NCBI RefSeq assembly: GCF_008123965.1
Contig: NZ_VSTH01000013.1
Span: 1-64,000, forward strand
Direction of reading: 5' to 3'
From: Bradyrhizobium hipponense
GTDB lineage: Bacteria; Pseudomonadota; Alphaproteobacteria; Rhizobiales; Xanthobacteraceae
DNA length: 64,000 nt
The notes beneath the pieces were generated by a model. The model was not told where the DNA came from. It did not search any database and saw only the letters and a list, made by a program, of their open reading frames with translations. A program made the translations under genes and the position numbers. Positions 51,151 to 59,844 of the stretch are shown piece after piece. How positions within the stretch are numbered: the stretch's first letter is position 1; each line of letters begins with the position of its first letter.

Positions 51151-52701
51151 CTACTCAGCGGCACTCTTGATGTCGGCCGCGGGGGGCGCGTAGGCCGCCT
51201 CCAGCGCGGCAAACTCCTCCGGCAACATGTCGCACATCACCTGCACGTGCGGAATGATGTTGGCACCGGCGATGAACCCGAAATCGAGCTGGTCGCGATA
51301 GCTCTGCACGGTGATGTTGAGCGCCTGCCCGTGCGTCGAGATCGACACCGGGAAGATGTGCAGCAGCTCGGCGCCGGCGGCGTAGAGCGTCTGTCGCGGC
51401 CCTGGCACGTTGGAGACGGTGATGTTGGCGGCCGGCGGCAACACGTCCGACAAGTTCGACCGGCTGTAGAGCAAGGCCAGGATCTGCACCATCATCGGCG
51501 CGCCCAGCATCGAGATGTTGGAGACCTGCGGCATCAGCGCGCGCAGCGGATGCGACATCTCCTTGGACTTGGTCGACTGCGCGATGATCGCTTCCAGCCG
51601 CGCCTTGGGATCGTCGATATTGGTCGCGATGGAGCAGATCATGCCGAACACCTGGTTGTTGGCTTCGGTATTGCCCTCCTCGCGCAGCGAAATCGGTACA
51701 GCCGCGGTCAGCGATTTCGCGGGAAGGGTGCTGTACTCCTTGAGGTAGCGCCGGACCACGCCGGAGGCGAGCGCGAGCACCACGTCATTGAGCTTGCCGC
51801 CGGCCTGCTTGGCGAGCGCCTTGGCCCGCGACAACGGGATCGAGACACCGGCGAAACTGCGCTCGGACGAGATCGACTTGTTCAGCATGGTCGGCGGCGA
51901 CACCATGCTGGCAAGACTCTCGCGCGACCTCGGATCGGAGATCTTGCCGAGCACGTCGGAGACGCTCTTGACCATGGTCGGGATGTTTCCGGCAAAACGC
52001 ACCGCGCTCTCGATCTGGTACATCGCATTGTCGAACAGGATCGAGCCGATGTCGCTCTTGCCGGTGCGCGGCAGTTGCAGGTTCTTGGCGGCGGCAGAGG
52101 CATCGAGCGGCTGGCTGAAGAGCTGCTGATAGGAATCGAGCAGGTTCGCCGCGATGTCGCGCGGCTCCTGCCCGGACTTGGCACCACTGGTCGGGGGATC
52201 GACCTTTCGCGGTATCGGCGAGATGTCATAGATCATGTTGGTCAGCGCCGCCCCGGCGCCGCCGTCGATGGCGGCATGGTGCATCTTGGAATAGAGCCCG
52301 ACCTCGTTGTCCTTCATGCCTTCGAACACATAGAACTCCCAGAGCGGGCGGGCGCGGTTCAGGAGCTTGGCATGCATCCAGCCGACGATGCGCTCGAGCG
52401 TGGCGCGATCGCGCGGCGCGGGCAGGCTGGCGCGGAAGATGTGGCGGTCGATGTCAAACTGGTCGTCCTCGACCCAGGAGGGATGGTCGATGTCGAGCGG
52501 CGCCTTCTCCAGCCGAGCTTTCAGGATCGGCGCGATGTGCAGGCGCGAAACGATCATCGCCTTGAAGTCTTCGAAAAAGTCGCCCTTATAGTCGTCTGGC
52601 AGGCGGAAGATCGCCATGCTCCCGACGTGCATCGGCATTTCCGGCGTTTCCAGATAGAGAAACGACGCATCCAGCGACGATAGCTTCTTACCGTCAGCCA
52701 T
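51151..52701 (-). CDS. Wax ester synthase/diacylglycerol acyltransferase (WS/DGAT)
   Basis: A 516-residue acyltransferase of the WS/DGAT (Tgs) family. It joins acyl-CoA to a fatty alcohol or diacylglycerol. The active-site motif HHAAIDG (141-147) fits HHxxxDG. Other family blocks are LSSLDASFLYLETPEMPMHV, the PLW motif (RPLWEFYVFEG) and NITVSNVPGP near residue 425. It sits between an alpha/beta hydrolase and the epoxide hydrolase on the minus strand. Such enzymes store acyl groups as neutral lipid, and some members esterify unusual alcohols. Confidence 0.92.
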   Translation of the reverse strand: MADGKKLSSLDASFLYLETPEMPMHVGSMAIFRLPDDYKGDFFEDFKAMIVSRLHIAPILKARLEKAPLDIDHPSWVEDDQFDIDRHIFRASLPAPRDRATLERIVGWMHAKLLNRARPLWEFYVFEGMKDNEVGLYSKMHHAAIDGGAGAALTNMIYDISPIPRKVDPPTSGAKSGQEPRDIAANLLDSYQQLFSQPLDASAAAKNLQLPRTGKSDIGSILFDNAMYQIESAVRFAGNIPTMVKSVSDVLGKISDPRSRESLASMVSPPTMLNKSISSERSFAGVSIPLSRAKALAKQAGGKLNDVVLALASGVVRRYLKEYSTLPAKSLTAAVPISLREEGNTEANNQVFGMICSIATNIDDPKARLEAIIAQSTKSKEMSHPLRALMPQVSNISMLGAPMMVQILALLYSRSNLSDVLPPAANITVSNVPGPRQTLYAAGAELLHIFPVSISTHGQALNITVQSYRDQLDFGFIAGANIIPHVQVMCDMLPEEFAALEAAYAPPAADIKSAAE

Positions 52702-52748
52702 GGTTCCCTCCCGAGAATCTCGACGGGCGCCTTGGGCGGCGCTTCTCG

Positions 52749-53549
52749 TCAGCCCGATACTGCCCGTTCCGGCGGGGCATATGCAATGGCAAACGGCCCG
52801 GCCCGGTCAAATGGCGAGAACTCCCCTTCCGGCTGCGCCAGACGATCGGCGACGGCCCACAACGCCGCGGGGTTTACCCCGAGCCCGATATGGCTCGCCA
52901 GGTGCACCTCGATGTTCTCGGCACGCTCGGACGGACGCAGCAGGCAGGTCCGCCAGTTCACGACGCCATCGGCGCGCGAGTAAATCGAGCTCGTCGGCAC
53001 TGGCAGGTCGCCGGCGATCGCTTCGCGCAGTTCCGCAAAATCCTCGACCCGTTCGCCGGACAGCGCCTCGTAGAGCCGCGTCGCATTGGTCGCCCGCACG
53101 TCGCTGGCAAAGGGGCTGCCGAGCGTGATGACGTAGCGAACCATCTCGGGCGCCTGAAGTGCCAGATCGCGGGCGTAGACGCCACCGAGACTCCATCCGA
53201 CCAGGCTGACCTTCCGGCCGCTTGCAGCATGGATTTCGGAAAGGCGGGTGCATAGCGCCTCCCGCATCCGCCCCAGGCCCCCCAGATTGCGTCCCATCCG
53301 CCAGGCGTGCGCGTCATAGCCGAGCTCACTCAGATAGCGCCGCATCGGCGCCATCGAGAGATCGCTGGCGAGAAAACCGGGCAGCGCCAGTACCGGATGT
53401 CCGTCGCCCCTTGGCGCCCGCATCAGGATGGGCGACAGCAACAGGCTGGCGTTGAATTCGAACAGGCCGCGGGCTTCAGCAAGCAGGAGGCCGAGGCCCG
53501 GCGGACGAAGCCGACCCGGCGCCCGAGGCCCGTCCTTGGCCCCCGACAT
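52749..53549 (-). CDS. Alpha/beta hydrolase (lipase-like), paralogue 2
   Basis: A 266-residue hydrolase closely related to the one at 39262-40032. Shared blocks are APRGDGHPVLALPGFLASD, GRKVSLVGWSLGGVYAR (Ser120) and VITLGSPFASD. The start ATG overlaps the stop of the upstream DUF6489-like gene by one base (TAATG). It lies 47 bases before the WS/DGAT gene, so it is likely in the same operon and may act on its ester product or on a related lipid. Confidence 0.85.
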   Translation of the reverse strand: MSGAKDGPRAPGRLRPPGLGLLLAEARGLFEFNASLLLSPILMRAPRGDGHPVLALPGFLASDLSMAPMRRYLSELGYDAHAWRMGRNLGGLGRMREALCTRLSEIHAASGRKVSLVGWSLGGVYARDLALQAPEMVRYVITLGSPFASDVRATNATRLYEALSGERVEDFAELREAIAGDLPVPTSSIYSRADGVVNWRTCLLRPSERAENIEVHLASHIGLGVNPAALWAVADRLAQPEGEFSPFDRAGPFAIAYAPPERAVSG

Positions 53550-53806
53550 TATTTTTTCTTGTCGCCGCTGCGCGTGCCGCCAAGGCCGGCCATCGTGACG
53601 AACATGTCCTGAAACCGCTCGGCAATCTTCGGATCGAAGGTAAACCAGCTCTGGATCAGCGATTCCGGTGAGACCTTGTCGATGTTGCTCAAGACCTGCT
53701 GCTGTAGCTTGTCCATCACCGCCGTCTGCATCGGCGACACGTCCGGCAAGCCAAAGAATTGCCGGGCTTCAAGGGGGGTGCAGTCGATTTCGATGTTAAC
53801 TTTCAT
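53549..53806 (-). CDS. DUF6489-like small protein
   Basis: An 85-residue cytosolic protein (MKVNIEIDCTPLEARQFFGL, PDVSPMQTAVMDKL). From memory this matches the DUF6489 family of alphaproteobacteria, whose function is unknown. The middle (FDPKIAERFQDMFVTMAGLG) is amphipathic and weakly recalls the granule-associated or PhaE-like helices seen near phaC. GGAGG stands just before the ATG at 53806. It appears to be the first gene of the lipid cluster and overlaps the hydrolase by one base. Confidence 0.78.
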   Translation of the reverse strand: MKVNIEIDCTPLEARQFFGLPDVSPMQTAVMDKLQQQVLSNIDKVSPESLIQSWFTFDPKIAERFQDMFVTMAGLGGTRSGDKKK

Positions 53807-54109
53807 GTCCCCTCCAGATGAGATTCGAGCGGCGTGCCGGAGTATCGCCGCGAGTTGCGGTGCGACGCAAGCGACCTGATGCCGGCCTGGCACGTCCGGC
53901 CCCGCAATCGGCCGGTATGGTCAATCAAAAGTCGAATGTCGCGACCCTCCTGCTGGGCAGTATCGGTCAGTATTGCTGCAGAGCGGCGCAAGTTGGCGCG
54001 TTCCTTGCTGGAATGGCGCTTGCACGGTGTAAAAACTCTGGGCAACATGGTTTATCAGCCGGCCGAACAAACAAAAATCGCGGCATGGCTAGAGCGGAGA
54101 GGGTCAAGA
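53807..54109. other. 303-base divergent region
   Basis: It separates the minus-strand lipid cluster from the plus-strand peptide transport operon and presumably holds both promoters. The plus-strand frame of the binding protein is open through here, but it lacks a ribosome site and family similarity before 54110. No clear boxes were found. Confidence 0.45.
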
Positions 54110-55705
54110 ATGTCGGTACGTCAGGGTCTGTTTGCGATGACGCTCGCCTCGGTGCTTGCGTTGGTAATCTCACCAGCCTCGAGCCAGACGCTGCGCTACG
54201 CCAACCAGGGCGACCTGAAGTCGCTCGATCCCTATTCGCTCAACGAGAGCACCACCCATGCCCATCTCGGCCACGTCTATCAAGGCCTCACCGCGCGCGA
54301 CAAGGATCTCAAGATCATTCCGGCGCTGGCAGAAAGCTGGGAGACTCCGGAGCCGACCCGCTGGCGCTTCCATTTGCGCAAGGGCGTGAAGTTCCACAAT
54401 GGCGATCCCTTCACCGCCGACGACGTCGTATTCTCCGCCGACCGTGTCCGCAACAAGAACTCCAACATGCAGACTCGCCTCGCGCCGAACGTCAAAGTGG
54501 TCAAGGTCGACGACTACACCGTCGATTTCATCCTGCCCTCGCCCAATCCCATCCTGCATTCGGCATGGGACGTCTGGTACATCATGGACAAGAAGTGGGC
54601 GGAGGAGAACAAGGCCGTCGAGCCGACGCCGGTGTCCGCGACCTCGCCGAGCTACGCCTCGCTGCACGAGAATGGTACCGGTCCTTTCATTATCGAGAGC
54701 CATCAGCCCGGCGTGAAGACCGTGTTCAAGGCCAATCCCAATTACTGGGGCAAGATGGAAGGTAACCTGAAGGAGATCATCTTCACCCCGATCGCGTCCG
54801 ATGCTACCCGCGTAGCCGCGCTGCTCTCGGGCGAAGTCGACGTCATCGAGCCGGTGCCGATCCAGGATATCTCCCGCGTCGATTCGAGTTCGAATGCCCA
54901 AGTGCTGAAGGCGCCGGAGCTGCGCACCATCTTCATCGGCTTCGACCAGACCCGCGACGAGTTGCTCTATTCCAATATCAAGGGCAAGAACCCGTTCAAG
55001 GACGTCCGCGTCCGCGAAGCCTTCTACAAGGCGATCGATATCGAGTTGATCAAGACGCGCGTGATGCGCGGACTGTCGACGCCGTCGGCGCTGATGATCG
55101 CCCCCGAACTGTTCGCACTCTCCAAGGACTTCACGCGCCCCAAACTGGATCCTGACGGGGCCAAGAAACTTCTGACGGAAGCCGGCTATCCCGACGGCTT
55201 CGAGGTCACCATGGATTGTCCGAACGATCGTTACGTCAATGACGCCGCGATCTGCCAGGCCGTGGTCGGCATGCTCGCCCGCATCGGCGTCAAGATCAAT
55301 CTGCTGGCGCAGCCCAAGGCGCAGTACTTCGCGAAGGTGCTGAAGCAAGGCGGCTATCAGACCTCGTTCTACATGCTGGGCTGGACGCCGAGCACGATGG
55401 ATTCCCACAACGTAATGTATGACATCATGGGCTGCCGCAACGACCCGAAATCTTCGCGCGGCGAAGCCAATCTGGGCGGCTACTGCAACAAGGAGTTCGA
55501 TGCTATCACCGACAAGGTCCTGGTCGAAACCGACACTGCCAAGCGCAACCAGCTGATCAAGCAGGCGTACGAAATCAGCATCAAGGACTGGGCCTACATC
55601 CCGCTACACCAGCAGGCGCTGGCCTGGGGCGTGTCGAAAAAGGTCAACCTGCCGCAGCGCGCCGACAATCTGGTCATGTTCCACTGGGCGACCAAGCAGG
55701 AATAG
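54110..55705 (+). CDS. Peptide/opine-type ABC transporter substrate-binding protein
   Basis: A 531-residue periplasmic binding protein of the SBP_bac_5 family. The start at 54110 has GGAGAGGG at six bases and gives a signal peptide (LFAMTLASVLALVISPASSQ). Mature landmarks are LRYANQGDLKSLDPYSLNES, WRFHLRKGVKFHNGDPFTAD and LPLHQQALAWGVSKK-type C-terminal features. It is the first gene of the transport operon. The downstream gamma-glutamyltransferase suggests that glutathione or gamma-glutamyl peptides may be the cargo. Confidence 0.92.
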   Translation: MSVRQGLFAMTLASVLALVISPASSQTLRYANQGDLKSLDPYSLNESTTHAHLGHVYQGLTARDKDLKIIPALAESWETPEPTRWRFHLRKGVKFHNGDPFTADDVVFSADRVRNKNSNMQTRLAPNVKVVKVDDYTVDFILPSPNPILHSAWDVWYIMDKKWAEENKAVEPTPVSATSPSYASLHENGTGPFIIESHQPGVKTVFKANPNYWGKMEGNLKEIIFTPIASDATRVAALLSGEVDVIEPVPIQDISRVDSSSNAQVLKAPELRTIFIGFDQTRDELLYSNIKGKNPFKDVRVREAFYKAIDIELIKTRVMRGLSTPSALMIAPELFALSKDFTRPKLDPDGAKKLLTEAGYPDGFEVTMDCPNDRYVNDAAICQAVVGMLARIGVKINLLAQPKAQYFAKVLKQGGYQTSFYMLGWTPSTMDSHNVMYDIMGCRNDPKSSRGEANLGGYCNKEFDAITDKVLVETDTAKRNQLIKQAYEISIKDWAYIPLHQQALAWGVSKKVNLPQRADNLVMFHWATKQE

Positions 55706-55809
55706 CGTCAGTTGAACACGAGGTCCCGGCAGCGTCAGGCTTCCGGGGCCGTCCCTTTTCCGGCTGACAAAGACGTCGGCCAGTCGCACATTCAAGGAAA
55801 GTGGAGGGA

Positions 55810-56790
55810 ATGCTCGCTTTCACTCTTCGCCGCGCCGTTCAAGCTATCGGCGTCATGTTCGCGGTCGGCATCATCGCGTTCTCGATGTTCCGCTTCGCCG
55901 GCGACCCCGTCAACCAGATCGTCTCGATCGACACGTCGGCAGCCGAGCGTGAAGCCGTACGCAAATCGCTCGGCCTCGACGATCCCGTGCCGGTGCAGTT
56001 CGTGCGCTATTTCGCCGATGCCGCGCAATTCAAGTTCGGCGTCTCCTATCAGTTCCGCCAGCCGGTCTCGACGCTATTGATGGAGCGCATGCCCGCGACG
56101 CTGGAACTCGCGATCTGCGCGACCGTGCTTGCAATGGTGTTTGGCATTCTGATGGGTGTTTATTCGGCGCTCAGGCGCGACACCGTGCTCGCCAAATTAT
56201 TCCAGGCCGTTTCGCTGATCGGCATCTCGCTGCCGACGTTCCTGATCGGTATCCTCCTGATCTATCTCTTCGCCGTAATATTGGGCTGGTTGCCCTCGTT
56301 CGGCCGTGGGGAGGTGGTCAAGCTCGGCTGGTGGACCACGGGCCTGCTCACGCTTTCAGGACTGAAGGCCTTGATCATGCCCTCGATCACGCTCGGCCTG
56401 TTCCAGATGACCCTGATCATGCGGCTGGTGCGCGCTGAGATGCTGGAAGTGCTGCGGACCGACTATATCCGCTTTGCCCGCGCCCGGGGATTGACCACCC
56501 GTGCCATTCATTTCGGCCACGCGCTGAAGAACACGCTCATTCCCGTGATCACGGTGGCCGGACTGCAGTTTGGCTCGGTTATTGCATTTTCGATCATTAC
56601 CGAAACCGTATTCCAATGGCCGGGCATGGGACTTCTGTTCGTCCAGGCCGTGCAAAACGTCGATATCCCGATCATGGCCGCCTATCTCCTGATGGTCTCG
56701 CTGATTTTCGTCACCATCAATCTGGTGGTCGACATCCTTTACACCGTGGTCGATCCGCGCCTGCGCTCGACCTTCGGCCGCGCCGTATAG
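55810..56790 (+). CDS. Dipeptide-type ABC transporter permease (DppB-like)
   Basis: A 326-residue inner-membrane permease with six segments. The N-terminus (MLAFTLRRAVQAIGVMFAVG) is typical of DppB, and the EAA loop is YIRFARARGLTTRAIHFGHA. The ATG at 55810 is chosen; a GTG at 55801 is also preceded by AAGGA. It is separated by 104 bases from the binding protein and by 9 from the second permease. Confidence 0.92.
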   Translation: MLAFTLRRAVQAIGVMFAVGIIAFSMFRFAGDPVNQIVSIDTSAAEREAVRKSLGLDDPVPVQFVRYFADAAQFKFGVSYQFRQPVSTLLMERMPATLELAICATVLAMVFGILMGVYSALRRDTVLAKLFQAVSLIGISLPTFLIGILLIYLFAVILGWLPSFGRGEVVKLGWWTTGLLTLSGLKALIMPSITLGLFQMTLIMRLVRAEMLEVLRTDYIRFARARGLTTRAIHFGHALKNTLIPVITVAGLQFGSVIAFSIITETVFQWPGMGLLFVQAVQNVDIPIMAAYLLMVSLIFVTINLVVDILYTVVDPRLRSTFGRAV

Positions 56791-56799
56791 GCCACCTGT

Positions 56800-57771
56800 A
56801 TGTCCGACACAGTCGTTTCCAATTCCGACAAGCAGGGCGCGCCGCCGACGCATGCTGTTCGCAACTGGCTGAGCCGCGCGCTCGATAGCGACGTCTTCTA
56901 TTCTTTCCGGCGCTCCAAGCTGACCATGGTGGCGGCGGCCATTGCCCTGGCGTTCTTCCTGCTCGCGATCTTTGCCTCCGTGCTCGCTGTACAGAACCCG
57001 TTCGATCCGGCGCAACTCCAGTTGATGAACTCGCGAATCTCTCCGCTGTGGACCGCCGATGGCCAGAGTCCGTTCCTGCTCGGCACCGATGAGCAGGGCC
57101 GCGACGTCTTCTCCGCCATCCTTTACGGCATGCGTATCTCGCTCGCCGTCGGCGTGGCCGGCGTGATCTTCGCCGGTGCGCTCGGCATCGCGCTCGGTCT
57201 GGTCGCGGGCTATTTCGGCGGCGCGATCGACGGCGTGATCATGCGAATCGCCGACGTGCAACTCACCTTCCCCGCCATCCTGATCGCGCTGCTGGTCAAT
57301 GGCGTTGCGAAATCGATCCTCGGCAACCGGCTGGATGCCACCAGCATGCTGGTGGTGCTCGTGATCTCGATCGGCCTGAGCTTCTGGGTGGGCTATGCCC
57401 GGACGGTGCGCGGGTCCGTCATGGTCGAGAAGAACAAGGACTATGTCGCCGCCGCGCAGCTGATCGGCCTGCCCGCACCAAAGATCATGTTGCGGCACGT
57501 GCTGCCGAACGCGATGGGCCCGGTCCTGGTCATCGCGACCATCAATCTCGCGCTCGCCATCATCACCGAGGCGACGCTGTCCTTCCTCGGCGTCGGCCTG
57601 CCCGACACCATGCCGTCGCTCGGCACGCTGATCCGCATCGGCAACAATTATCTGTTTGCGGGCGAATGGTGGATTGTCGCCTTCCCGGGGCTTGCGCTCG
57701 CCGCGCTGATCCTGTCCATCAACCTGCTCGGTGACTGGTTGCGCGACGCGCTCAATCCGAAGCTCCGATGA
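56800..57771 (+). CDS. Dipeptide-type ABC transporter permease (DppC-like)
   Basis: A 323-residue permease. After a polar 40-residue start come the first segment (LTMVAAAIALAFFLLAIFAS) and the DppC hallmark SPFLLGTDEQGRDVFSAILY. The EAA loop is YVAAAQLIGLPAPKIMLRHV. It forms the membrane pore with the DppB-like subunit. Confidence 0.92.
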   Translation: MSDTVVSNSDKQGAPPTHAVRNWLSRALDSDVFYSFRRSKLTMVAAAIALAFFLLAIFASVLAVQNPFDPAQLQLMNSRISPLWTADGQSPFLLGTDEQGRDVFSAILYGMRISLAVGVAGVIFAGALGIALGLVAGYFGGAIDGVIMRIADVQLTFPAILIALLVNGVAKSILGNRLDATSMLVVLVISIGLSFWVGYARTVRGSVMVEKNKDYVAAAQLIGLPAPKIMLRHVLPNAMGPVLVIATINLALAIITEATLSFLGVGLPDTMPSLGTLIRIGNNYLFAGEWWIVAFPGLALAALILSINLLGDWLRDALNPKLR

Positions 57772-57784
57772 CCAAGCCTCGCTC

Positions 57785-58771
57785 ATGACCGAACCCGTTC
57801 TCTCCGTCCGCAATCTCCAGGTGGAGTTCGCTTCCCGCCGCGGCACGCTGCGCGCGATCGATGGCGTCTCCTTCGACATCGCCAAGGGCGAGGTGCTGGG
57901 CGTGGTCGGCGAATCCGGCGCCGGCAAATCCGTGACCGGCCTGGCCGTGATCGGGCTGATCGATCCGCCCGGCCGTATCGCGGGCGGCGAGATCTGCCTG
58001 TCGGGCCTGCGCATCGACAATCTGCCGGCCGAGGAGATGCGCCGCGTCCGGGGAAAACGCATCGGAATGATCTTCCAGGACCCCCTGACCTCGCTCAATC
58101 CGCTCTACCGGGTCGGTGAGCAGATCATCGAGACAATCAGGACCCATCTGAACCTGTCTGAGACGGCCGCACGCCGCCGCGCCATCGACCTGCTGGCCGA
58201 GGTCGGCATACCCGCACCGGAAAAACGCATCGACGGCTATCCGCACGAATTCTCCGGCGGTATGCGCCAGCGCGTGGTGATTGCGCTGGCGATCTGTGCC
58301 GAGCCGGAACTGATCATCGCGGACGAGCCGACCACCGCCCTCGACGTCTCCGTACAGGCGCAGATCATCTCGCTGATCAAGCGGCTCGGGCGCGACCACG
58401 GTACCGCCGTGATGCTGGTGACCCACGACATGGGCGTGATCGCCGAGACCTCCGACCGTGTCGCGGTGATGTATGCCGGCCGCGTCGCCGAGATCGGTCC
58501 GGTGCAGGATGTCGTCAGGAATCCGCTGCATCCTTATGCCAAGGGTCTGATGGGCGCGATCCCGACGCTCGCGGGCGACGACAAGCGCCTGGTGCAAATT
58601 CCCGGCTCGATGCCGCGGCTGTCCGCGATCCCGCGCGGCTGTTCGTTCAATCCGCGCTGCGCCTTCGCGTTCGATCGCTGCCGTGTCGAGCGACCGGAGC
58701 CGCTGCCGCGCGGCGCGCAATCGGTCGCCTGCCATCTCTACGACAGCGTACCGGCGGAGAGCGCGGCATGA
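57785..58771 (+). CDS. Peptide ABC transporter ATPase (DppD-like), pair 1
   Basis: A 328-residue ATPase. Walker A is GESGAGKSVTG, the signature is [13 protein letters not shown], and Walker B is [13 protein letters not shown]. The C-terminal oligopeptide-transporter extension with Cys (GCSFNPRCAF) can bind an iron-sulfur cluster in DppD. The ATG at 57785 fits the family start. It overlaps the next gene by ATGA. Confidence 0.92.
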   Translation: MTEPVLSVRNLQVEFASRRGTLRAIDGVSFDIAKGEVLGVVGESGAGKSVTGLAVIGLIDPPGRIAGGEICLSGLRIDNLPAEEMRRVRGKRIGMIFQDPLTSLNPLYRVGEQIIETIRTHLNLSETAARRRAIDLLAEVGIPAPEKRIDGYPHEFSGGMRQRVVIALAICAEPELIIADEPTTALDVSVQAQIISLIKRLGRDHGTAVMLVTHDMGVIAETSDRVAVMYAGRVAEIGPVQDVVRNPLHPYAKGLMGAIPTLAGDDKRLVQIPGSMPRLSAIPRGCSFNPRCAFAFDRCRVERPEPLPRGAQSVACHLYDSVPAESAA

Positions 58772-59757
58772 GCGCTCCCTTCGTCGAAGCCAAAAATCTG
58801 CGCCGCGTGTTTGACGTCTCGAAACCCTGGCTCAACCGCGTGCTCGAAGGCGGCCACCTCGAATATCTCAAGGCCGTCGACGGCGTCACCTTCGACATCC
58901 GGAAGGGCGAAACCTTTGCGCTGGTCGGCGAGTCCGGCTCAGGCAAGACCACGGCGGCGCGGATGGTCGTCGGCCTGCTGCCGCCGAGCTCCGGCAGCGT
59001 CTTGATCGACGGGATCTCAATGACCGACCCGCGGCAGGCGCCGGCACGCCGAAAGCTGCGCCGCCGCATCCAGATGATCTTTCAGGATCCATATGCGAGC
59101 CTGAACCCGCGCTTCCGGGTCGACGCCATCATCTCCGAGCCGATCCGCGCCTTCGACCTCGTTCAAGGCGAGCGTGAGATCCAGACGCGCGTCGGCGAAC
59201 TGCTCAGCCTCGTCGGCCTGCATCCGGACGACCGGCTGAAATATCCGCACGAATTTTCGGGTGGCCAACGTCAGCGTATCGCGATCGCGCGCGCGCTTGC
59301 CTCCGAGGCGGAGTTCATCGTCTGCGACGAGCCGACCTCGGCGCTCGACGTCTCCGTTCAGGCGCAGATCCTGAATCTGATGCGGGACCTCCAGGACAAG
59401 TTCGGCCTGACCTACATGTTCATCAGCCACAACCTCGCAGTGGTCCGTCACATGGCGAGCCGCGTCGGCGTGATGTATCTCGGCCGCATCGTCGAGATCG
59501 CGGAAGGCAAAGAGCTGTTCGCCCGTCCGCGCATGCCGTACACCAAGATGCTGCTCGGGGCCGTGCCCGATCTTGCGATGAGCGGCCGCCAGCGCATTCC
59601 GGTCAAGGGCGAGATCCCGAACCCGATCAACCCGCCCCCCGGCTGCGCCTTCAATCCACGCTGCCCGCTCGCATTCGATCTCTGCCGCAAGCAAGCCCCG
59701 GAACTGATCGACGGCGTCGCCTGCCATGCGGTCAACACCGCGCCGGTCCCGGCGTGA
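58768..59757 (+). CDS. Peptide ABC transporter ATPase (DppF-like), pair 1
   Basis: A 329-residue ATPase with Walker A GESGSGKTTAAR, signature [13 protein letters not shown], Walker B EFIVCDEPTSALD, and a C-terminal GCAFNPRCPLAF. It works as a heterodimer with the preceding ATPase. It ends 87 bases before the gamma-glutamyltransferase gene. Confidence 0.92.
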   Translation: MSAPFVEAKNLRRVFDVSKPWLNRVLEGGHLEYLKAVDGVTFDIRKGETFALVGESGSGKTTAARMVVGLLPPSSGSVLIDGISMTDPRQAPARRKLRRRIQMIFQDPYASLNPRFRVDAIISEPIRAFDLVQGEREIQTRVGELLSLVGLHPDDRLKYPHEFSGGQRQRIAIARALASEAEFIVCDEPTSALDVSVQAQILNLMRDLQDKFGLTYMFISHNLAVVRHMASRVGVMYLGRIVEIAEGKELFARPRMPYTKMLLGAVPDLAMSGRQRIPVKGEIPNPINPPPGCAFNPRCPLAFDLCRKQAPELIDGVACHAVNTAPVPA

Positions 59758-59844
59758 CGCGCGCGTGCCATGCGGCCTGCGCATTGGCGGCACGGCATTG
59801 CCTGTGATCAATTGCGCGCGCCGCAAATGAGGTACTGAAGTCCA

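Noticed and set aside
56356-58098. A 580-codon open frame on the minus strand across the two permease genes and the first ATPase gene
   Set aside because: It is the mirror of well-conserved permease and ATPase genes. Its product is Arg/His/Asp-rich with no family features, as is usual for antisense frames in high-GC DNA.
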